The position numbers were made by a program, and so were the translations under genes. Below are positions 6,433-11,687 of a DNA stretch of 11,687 nucleotides, in pieces (the first letter of the stretch is position 1; the number at the start of each line of letters is the position of its first letter). Source of the DNA: Psilocybe azurescens (Eukaryota > Basidiomycota > Agaricomycetes > Agaricales > Agrocybaceae); NCBI GenBank assembly GCA_023853785.1, contig JAJIRX010001020.1, positions 1-11,687 on the forward strand, in the 5' to 3' direction. A model generated the notes under the pieces. It searched no databases. It was not told where the DNA came from and saw only the letters and a program-made list of their open reading frames with translations.

Positions 6433-8173
6433 CTCATTTTCTCTGGAACGAGAGAAACCCGCTACGTCCTCTTCGTTGCTGGGAGGCACATACCCCGACA
6501 ATTTTTCTTTGAAAAGTCTTGAGCGCTCAGATTTTATTAACGCGGCCCGCAGTGTGAGTCTTAGTGATCGAGGGAACAAATCGCTCGTATGCATTATTAG
6601 CAGGCAACGCTGCATCACTTAGCAAACCAGATGACTTCAACAGATTGTCTACTGCAAGTTTACAATCAACTTCATGTCTGTACGTTTTACCAACTTCCTC
6701 GTAATCCATATATTCATCATTATCGTCTGGATTTACAAAGTCATCAATGTCTTCATCCATGGAATCATCGGCTATATCATTATACGTATTCGGGAACCAG
6801 GCACGCTGTTCGCTCTCTTTCCTTTTCAATTTGGCGTGATAATCATTGCATGCATCGAGGCATTCATATCTCAAGTTAAAATTTTTAATCAACTGACTAT
6901 GGCGATGTCTGAATTGATATGTGTTGAAAGTGTCTTCCCAATTTTGATCCGTAGTCTTCAAATCATCGCCAGATCTCCAGGGCTTGAAAAGGGTCAACAT
7001 GGTGCAACAATAGTACTCTCTGTCGCCTTTATCAGGTCGTGGAAGTGGACCGCCCAAGAAATTAGGAACAGTGTTGTCTATGCGGTTCATTTCACACTTA
7101 ACGAGGTGAGTGGAAGAGAGGGGGTGTTCATTCATAAAAGGAAAAAACTTCTTGGCACGACCGCCGCCAAGCTTGGTGTCATCCAGGAGACAAACCTCTT
7201 CAGGGTAGTTTATATCTTCCACAAAATGTCGCGTCCTGCAAGTTCGATTGTGCATTCAGTCTCTCTAACTCTTTCTTAGTATGTTTTCGGCGCTCATACG
7301 TCTGAATCCACTCGAACAAGGACATATCACCAAACACGGCAGGTCTGTGCTTATAGTCGTCAACATTATTTGCGACTGTGTAATTTCCCTGTGTTTGTTA
7401 AGCACCACTTGATCTTCCAATATATTGATGCCCGTAAGGTCTTCTACCGACATAGTCTCTTGCTCTTGTTCGTGAATATTTACAGTCGATCTCCAGTGAC
7501 CCAGTATATTGCTGACATAGCTCTTCCACCAGAACGGCACGAATTTGTGATCTGTATAGTGGTCAGGGTTTCCTAATAAATACATCGATGCCATGGGTGA
7601 TCCTATTTCCATCTTTGTTGACAATGAATTGACTATTTTTAACATTGTTCTTCTGCTGGCGTCGTTGCTTTCCATTTTCAAGTCATCTTCGGCATTTTTA
7701 TCCTCCCTCTCAAACACATCATACATTGATGCAAAAATCTGGTATGTCTTTAATGCTGGTTTGCTGATATAGTCAGAAATGTACAAAACTATGGCTTTCA
7801 CAGAAGTACCAGAAAGAAGACTGGAGACGTCAGTATTGGACCTGGTAAGATATGAAAGCGGCCAGCGGAGAAGGTGTTGATCATGGGCTCCAACTTCTTC
7901 AAAAAGATATGACCATCTTCATCAATCTTTGTTTTTGTATAGAGTTCAAGGAAAGCGAGCCTTGCAGTTCCCATTCTGATCGAGACAGCCTTTTGGTCCT
8001 TTAGTCGCCTGTTTATTAGCAGTAGCCTTCGGCTGCTTGCTTTGATCGATATCAACTGTAGTGCACTTATGAACATTTGATCTCAGGATTATGTCATCTA
8101 CCGTGTTTTTAAATAATTGCCACCAACTGTGGTTGGCACTGCATGCATAGCAATGATCCGTTGTATTATTGGA
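6433..8173 (-). CDS. Helitron Rep, two-tyrosine half and acidic linker (disrupted)
   Basis: Reads on from the HUH half. It begins with a Cys/His-rich module (HCYACSANHSWWQLFKNTVD, NVHKC, KGCLDQNGNCKARFP), then HIFLKKLEPMINTF and YLTRSNTDVSSLLSGTSVKA. LYISDYISK follows; its two tyrosines (7781-7783 and 7769-7771), four residues apart, fit the paired catalytic tyrosines of Helitron Rep. Later come GDMSLFEWIQTYERRK, FLGGPLPRPDKGDREYYCC, TMLTLFKPWRSGDD and LRYECLDA, all expected downstream of Rep. An acidic stretch (DDSMDEDIDDF) spans about 6720-6770. Shifts of one base are inferred near 7950, 7868, 7390, 7235 and 6528. Rep nicks and rejoins DNA through 5'-phosphotyrosine links. Confidence 0.85.
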
Positions 8174-9415
8174 CTAGATACAGGAAGAAGGTGCTGCAAC
8201 AGGTAACGTCAACATAGGGTCACAATAATCGCCATCTCCAGACGCCTTGAGGACATCCGGGTCACCGAGTATCTCATGAACCCCGCCAACCATATGGTCT
8301 GAAAACTGAGGAATTTTATCCTTGACAGACTGCATATCGCCCGTGATAAATTCTCCTCGATGGGCACCTTCTAAATACGCAACGCTTTCATTTTGAAAAG
8401 CAGAATCACCACTCATTATGCGATCTCTAATTTCTTGTGGGGAGAAAGCACCTTCAATCCATAACAATAGATGCAGATGTAGAGTGAGTCTTCCTTGTTG
8501 TTCAACTGTACCGTAATACATGAAGTCTTACCGTATAGCCCTGTGTTTCCAGTGCCTACACCCAGTACGTGTTTAATAAACAGCTGAACGATCAGATGAA
8601 AAAAACCGCGCCGGCCGCCACTGGATTCTGAGCCACAAGCCTATTTTGTTCAGAAGAAGATAAAATATCAGGTTTGAAAGTCGTGTCTTCCTGTGCGTAG
8701 TATATACAAATAGGATGTCGATTATCTGCTGGAGACAAAGTTATAAACCATAGAGGACAACCTCTGAAAGACAGTAAGGACCATATCTCGTTTCGCATGT
8801 ACTTTTTGCTGTGATAAAACCTTTGACGTAGCCTCCTATATGATCAAGATCATCTAATATCTTGAAGCAAAGCCGATTCCTGCTCATTTTCAGGTCTAAC
8901 ATGATCACCGTTAGCTAGTCAAGTGGTGATGTCGTTGAGTACTGTCTTATCCAATGTGATAAGTCTTCTGGATATATCATTAAAGGTACGTCGTTTGGCA
9001 ACAAGAAAACTCCCAGTGATACCACCTTTTAATTGTTCATGATTGAACACGACAATGGGAAAGTACAAGGTCATGTTGGAATCTTTTATCGTGATACAGA
9101 AGAAGATGATGTTTGTGATCTATTTCAGTGATTTTCTTTTGAGCGAGAACTGTCCAATACCACCGTAACCATAGGGAAAGAGCCACGGGAACATCTGAGG
9201 GTAGGCTTGTGGATTATCGTACATTGATTGAGGAGTACTGTCGTGACCTATTCCAAGAAACCTGCCCTTGTTTTTCTATATGTCGAAGAGCACAGGCCTT
9301 TAGTGCTTGTATCGTCATGTTCCCGTAGTCAGCACCACTTAAACCGTGAACAGTAAAAGAGGCATGGTCCCTCTGAAGACCCTTCTTCCTGTTCAGCATC
9401 ATGCACACTCATGCG
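8174..9415 (-). CDS. Helitron-like N domain with HUH motif of Rep (disrupted)
   Basis: After the DUF6570 part the protein continues SVHDAEQEEGSSEGPC, then FTVHGLSGADYGNMTIQALK, GIGHDSTPQSMYDNPQAYPQ and MFPWLFPYGYGGIGQ, typical of the Helitron-like N domain. It goes on with FPIVVFNHEQLKGG, YMRNEIWSLLSFRGCPLWF, ITLSPADNRHPICIYY, and LFIKHVLGVGTGNTGLYG. The HUH motif is GRLTLHLHLLLW, with His codons at 8477-8479 and 8471-8473 as metal ligands for strand cleavage. The last frame ends at TAG 8174-8176 and stays open beyond it. Another nonsense codon (TGA 8919-8921) and one-base shifts near 9412, 9354, 9267, 9123, 9062, 8873, 8803, 8602 and 8522 break the frame. Codon-level content between breaks is intact. 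Confidence 0.88.
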
Positions 9416-10051
9416 TTGAAGCTATACGATTAGAATCATCGTCCTTTCTTCGAAAATCAACAGTAACAGGGACACCTACAAGAGGATATGACTCTATATT
9501 TTCCTTCGATATTTCTAGATCAGTGTAATCGCAATGGTTTAATTTGAGCCATTCCAGTGCCTCCACAACCTTGTTACGATGAACAAGCATTGGAGAGCGA
9601 TTGAAGTTGTCTTCAGTCAGCTGTGACGGTCCAGTAAATACGAAAGCCAGTACTTCGTTCATCTCGGTTCTCGAAGGAGGCAGCTTGTGATATACCTTGA
9701 CAGTAGGATTGGAATACATTATTACATTAGCTGTCATCTTAGCTCTGCCTGATGACACCCTGACAAGACAGCGGTTATGCCGAATTCGCGATACCATCAT
9801 ACACTCAGCAAATGACATACCTTGTAGCTGCGGAGGAACATTGCCCAACCAAAGACTATTAGCGAGTGCATATTTCGGCATCGCGATCACGATGTATGGC
9901 ACTCGCACAAGACGTGCAAATAGATGAACAAGTATTGTCTAACACAGGGCCAGGTATATCTTGGATCAGCTTGTGTGCGTATTTTCTCTCTACTCATGTA
10001 GCACCATTGACCACGAGAATGTCTAAAAAGGATGATTGAATTCTGATTGAT
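9399..10051 (-). CDS. CxxC motif and DUF6570 region of the Helitron protein (disrupted)
   Basis: In the frame after a shift near 10065 the protein reads RFTESIRIQSSFLDILVV, a TGA at 9994-9996, then KYAHKLIQDIPGPVL and CSSICTSC (CxxC at 9907-9918). One extra base near 9882-9886 leads into MPKYALANSLWLGNVPPQLQ, FAECMMVSRIRHNRCLVRV and TANVIMYSNPTVKVYHKLPP. Further on come VLAFVFTGPSQLTEDNF and ALEWLKLNHCDYTDLEI. The order CxxC, (K)YALANxLWxGxVP, then VxLxVxGxVI-like strand and KLPP is that of DUF6570, a domain found just upstream of Rep in fungal Helitrons. Its biochemical role is not known. About 510 bases (9399-9908) are free of breaks, one of the longest intact runs in the gene. Confidence 0.82.
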
Positions 10052-11319
10052 TCAGTAAATCTGTACATGGCCGAAGAAGACCACATACCATACAACCGCC
10101 TTCTTCCAAGACAGAAGGCGATGAATCGAGCAAAATCCATTTATGATATTTTCGACAAGCTCTTTATCTGGCGGTGGAGGAGGAAAAACAGGCGACATGG
10201 TTATATCATTGAACTGAGTGTCACAATCTAATTGAGTATGGTTATTGACAGCATCGCAGACAGTGGGTTCCATGATAATGTCATCAACATTACTTCTCGA
10301 TAGTCTCTTCTGCTGTCTATTGTATATGCGCTTGAGCTCTAACGAGTCGGCATCAACAGGTCTGCTTTCAGTTCGTTCAAAGACGCAAACATGATCTGTG
10401 CAGACACCGCACGAATGATCGCCTATAGATTCATTTAACTGCGATCTGGACATTCTAGATGTCTGCTGTAGTATTCCATGCGTTTTGGATATCAACACAA
10501 TATCTGAGACAGACAGCCACATAGTAGCTTCAAGTAAAGAAAACCTTCCCAACACAAAACAACGACTGCCAGTAACTTTTTCATTGAGAACACTGGACAG
10601 TTGCTCAATGTTCGTCAGATACTTAACAAATCTGTATTGAGAATTGTCGTTGAATGATACGCAGGCATCATGTACGACCACACGATCCTTCAGTAAATCT
10701 GGAGAAACAAAATGGATAGGCCTCTTAATGTCATTGGATGGACATTGTGACGTGGATCGACTGACCTTTGCATTGCCGCGGTTACCAGCAGCTTCGAATG
10801 CACATACATGGCGCATACACGTAGAGCATGTATGTTCTCTGATGGCATCCAATATATGATTGCAAGTGGTCTCCGTTGTGAGTCGAGATATGCCATGAAT
10901 CTTTGCAATAGATAGTAGCTCTGCAACATTCAGCCACTGAGCATTCATAAAGGGTGAATCTGGCAAGAACCACACTGTTATCATCAAACGTGGACTGTAA
11001 GAGATTGTCTGTGAGCAGATATCTGACAAATCGATAGGTGGCAGTAGAATCAAAAGTAGCGCACCCATCCAGTCTTATTACATGCAGCCCTAGCATGTCC
11101 GAAGATACAATGCGGGACACCCCCACCTTGTAATACATCATAATCGAACGTCTGACGATCGATAGCGGTGCCAGATAGAGTGTAATCTGCATTGAAAGCG
11201 CCGACTTTATTTGGGTGAACGTCCGACTGCATGTCGATACTGGGAACATGCAAATATGAGACATGGGGGACCTGCAGAGAGTTGTACAGCACATATAAAC
11301 CAGAAAAATAATTGTACAT
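10052..11319 (-). CDS. N-terminal part of the Helitron protein with duplicated SAP-like/HxCxxC module (disrupted)
   Basis: The first ATG after an upstream stop is at 11317-11319 (MYNYFSGLYVLY). A tandem duplication of about 110 residues follows. Unit 1 (about 10790-11105) has DGCATFDSTATYRFVRYL, VVLARFTLYE, WLNVAELLSIAKIHGI and EHTCSTCMRHVCAFE. Unit 2 (about 10370-10708) has HDACVSFNDNSQYRFVKYL, FVLGRFSLLEA, WLSVSDIVLISKTHGI and DHSCGVCTDHVCVFE. Each ends in HxCxxC after SAP-like helices, so each may bind zinc and DNA. Shifts lie at the C5 run 11120-11124 and near 10943. After unit 2 come a basic stretch (QQKRLSRSN) and a proline run (PPPPP) before the frame breaks near 10060. I know similar single units at the N terminus of agaricomycete Helitron proteins; function is unproven. 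Confidence 0.72.
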
Positions 11320-11460
11320 AAAACATGTTTCGCTGCCATTGGACTGTTTGTGTTACCGCGGTGAGTAGGGACATACACAACCGATGAAAATGTTTAGAAT
11401 ATGGCATGATATGGCAAAATAGCATCAAAGATACCAACATACCAAATCTTGTAATATGTG

Positions 11461-11483
11461 TCATAGATGTGCACCATCTATGA
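11461..11483. repeat. Perfect 9-bp hairpin upstream of the Helitron gene
   Basis: TCATAGATG and CATCTATGA pair perfectly around the five-base loop TGCAC. It lies about 33 bp inside the candidate TC end and 142 bp upstream of the first ATG. It could be a protein-binding palindrome or a structure used by Rep near the element's end. Confidence 0.6.
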
Positions 11484-11503
11484 TCATGGTCTACAATGTT
11501 ATC

Positions 11504-11516
11504 GGAAAGTAGAGGA
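11504..11516 (-). other. Candidate Helitron 5' terminus (TC)
   Basis: Read on the minus strand, the sequence after an A (complement of 11517) is TCCTCTACTTTCC. Helitron 5' ends begin with TC, often TCTCTACT-like, and follow a host A. It lies 14 bases inside the point where the right inverted repeat stops. The call rests on this short resemblance alone. Confidence 0.25.
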
Positions 11517-11529
11517 TGCAAAGTGCATG

Positions 11530-11687
11530 GAGGTCTTTACCCTCACCCAGGTATTCCATGTGGAGTCCACATGGGTTGTGTTTCACTTTTTGCAGATATC
11601 CCAGCCATTTAGAGGTGGAGCCTCCACATGGAGTCCAGCCAGAATCCACTCATTCTCCGTGGACCGATGTGGAGGATGTGGAACTCC
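11530..11687 (+). repeat. Dispersed TGGAGTCCAC-type repeat, copy 3 (right arm of inverted pair, runs off the edge)
   Basis: The reverse complement of 2012-2204 with few changes: it shares GAGGTCTTTACCCTCACCC, ATCCCAGCCATTTAGAGGTG and the end GGATGTGGAACTCC at the window edge. It lacks about 40 bp present in copy 2 (the hairpin segment) and has AACACAACCC-like sequence there. The copy probably continues past 11687. It has the same orientation as copy 1 at 243-525. Confidence 0.85.

Larger units (their letters stand above)
2205..11529 (-). mobile_element. Helitron (rolling-circle transposon), autonomous type, disrupted
   Basis: The minus strand encodes the full protein set of a Helitron in order: N-terminal zinc-binding modules, DUF6570, Helitron-like N with an HUH motif, a two-tyrosine motif, PIF1-type helicase and a C-terminal cysteine-peptidase-like domain. 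Together they fill 11319 to 3183. Rep nicking plus helicase unwinding drive rolling-circle transposition in this superfamily. The limits given here are where the flanking inverted repeats stop, and real termini may lie a few bases inside. A candidate CTAG end with an A/T hairpin lies at 2209-2250 and a candidate TC end at 11516. A plus-strand spliced gene fragment (2300-3087) lies inside. Numerous single-base indels mean this copy, as written, cannot make the full protein. Confidence 0.9.
11320..11529 (-). promoter_or_regulatory. Probable upstream region of the Helitron gene
   Basis: The 210 bp between the first ATG (11319) and the right repeat are AT-rich and carry no believable coding frame. 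The minus-strand open frame across it (11207-11521) shows no motif and gives way to the frame starting at 11319. It holds a perfect 9-bp inverted repeat (11461-11483). No clear TATA box could be singled out, so promoter function rests on position only. Confidence 0.35.

Noticed and set aside
6674..7279. Plus-strand 201-codon open frame
   Set aside because: Antisense shadow of the well-supported Rep region on the minus strand.
11207..11521. Minus-strand 104-codon frame near the right edge
   Set aside because: No motif, and it overlaps the frame from 11319 that leads into the duplicated module.

Overview
The window looks like repeat-rich chromosomal DNA from a filamentous fungus, most likely an agaricomycete basidiomycete. 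The reasons are a Helitron whose protein has the domain order I associate with that group (CxxC module, DUF6570, Helitron-like N / HUH Rep, PIF1-type helicase), and short fungal-style introns with CTAAC/CTCAC-like branch sites. The organism is inferred, not proven.

Left part (1-2204). A zinc-finger protein fragment runs off the left edge (2-148). It is followed by a copy of a dispersed repeat built from near-palindromic TGGAGTCCAC-type words (243-525), an A-rich stretch, a GTN-rich minisatellite (about 911-1187) and a GC-rich, CTCG-rich stretch with no supportable gene. A degenerate tRNA-like Pol III unit (1755-1832) and an 11-bp tandem A/T repeat follow. A second, inverted copy of the dispersed repeat ends at 2204.

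Main part (2205-11529). This is one autonomous-type Helitron lying on the minus strand. Reading from right to left, its single long gene (first ATG at 11319, stop at 3183-3185) encodes: a duplicated N-terminal module with SAP-like helices and HxCxxC motifs; a CxxC motif and DUF6570; the Helitron-like N domain with the HUH motif (HLH); the two-tyrosine motif YISDY; an acidic linker; a PIF1-like SF1 helicase with Walker A and B; a linker; and a C-terminal ubiquitin-protease-like cysteine peptidase with Cys box, zinc-binding CxxC pairs and His box. The frame is cut by at least 20 single-base indels, several in homopolymers, but by only about four nonsense codons. This pattern suggests base-calling or assembly error at least as much as decay. 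A 434-bp segment (5999-6432) interrupts the gene between Rep and helicase and reads as a phase-0 intron or an insertion.

A second, previously hidden gene or gene fragment lies on the plus strand (about 2300-3087). It runs tail-to-tail with the Helitron gene, is split by short introns, and is of unknown function. It may be captured host cargo.

Right edge (11530-11687). Here lies a third copy of the dispersed repeat, inverted relative to the copy ending at 2204. Without the Helitron the two copies would form a palindrome with a spacer of only a few tens of bases, so the Helitron seems to sit at the centre of an inverted duplication.
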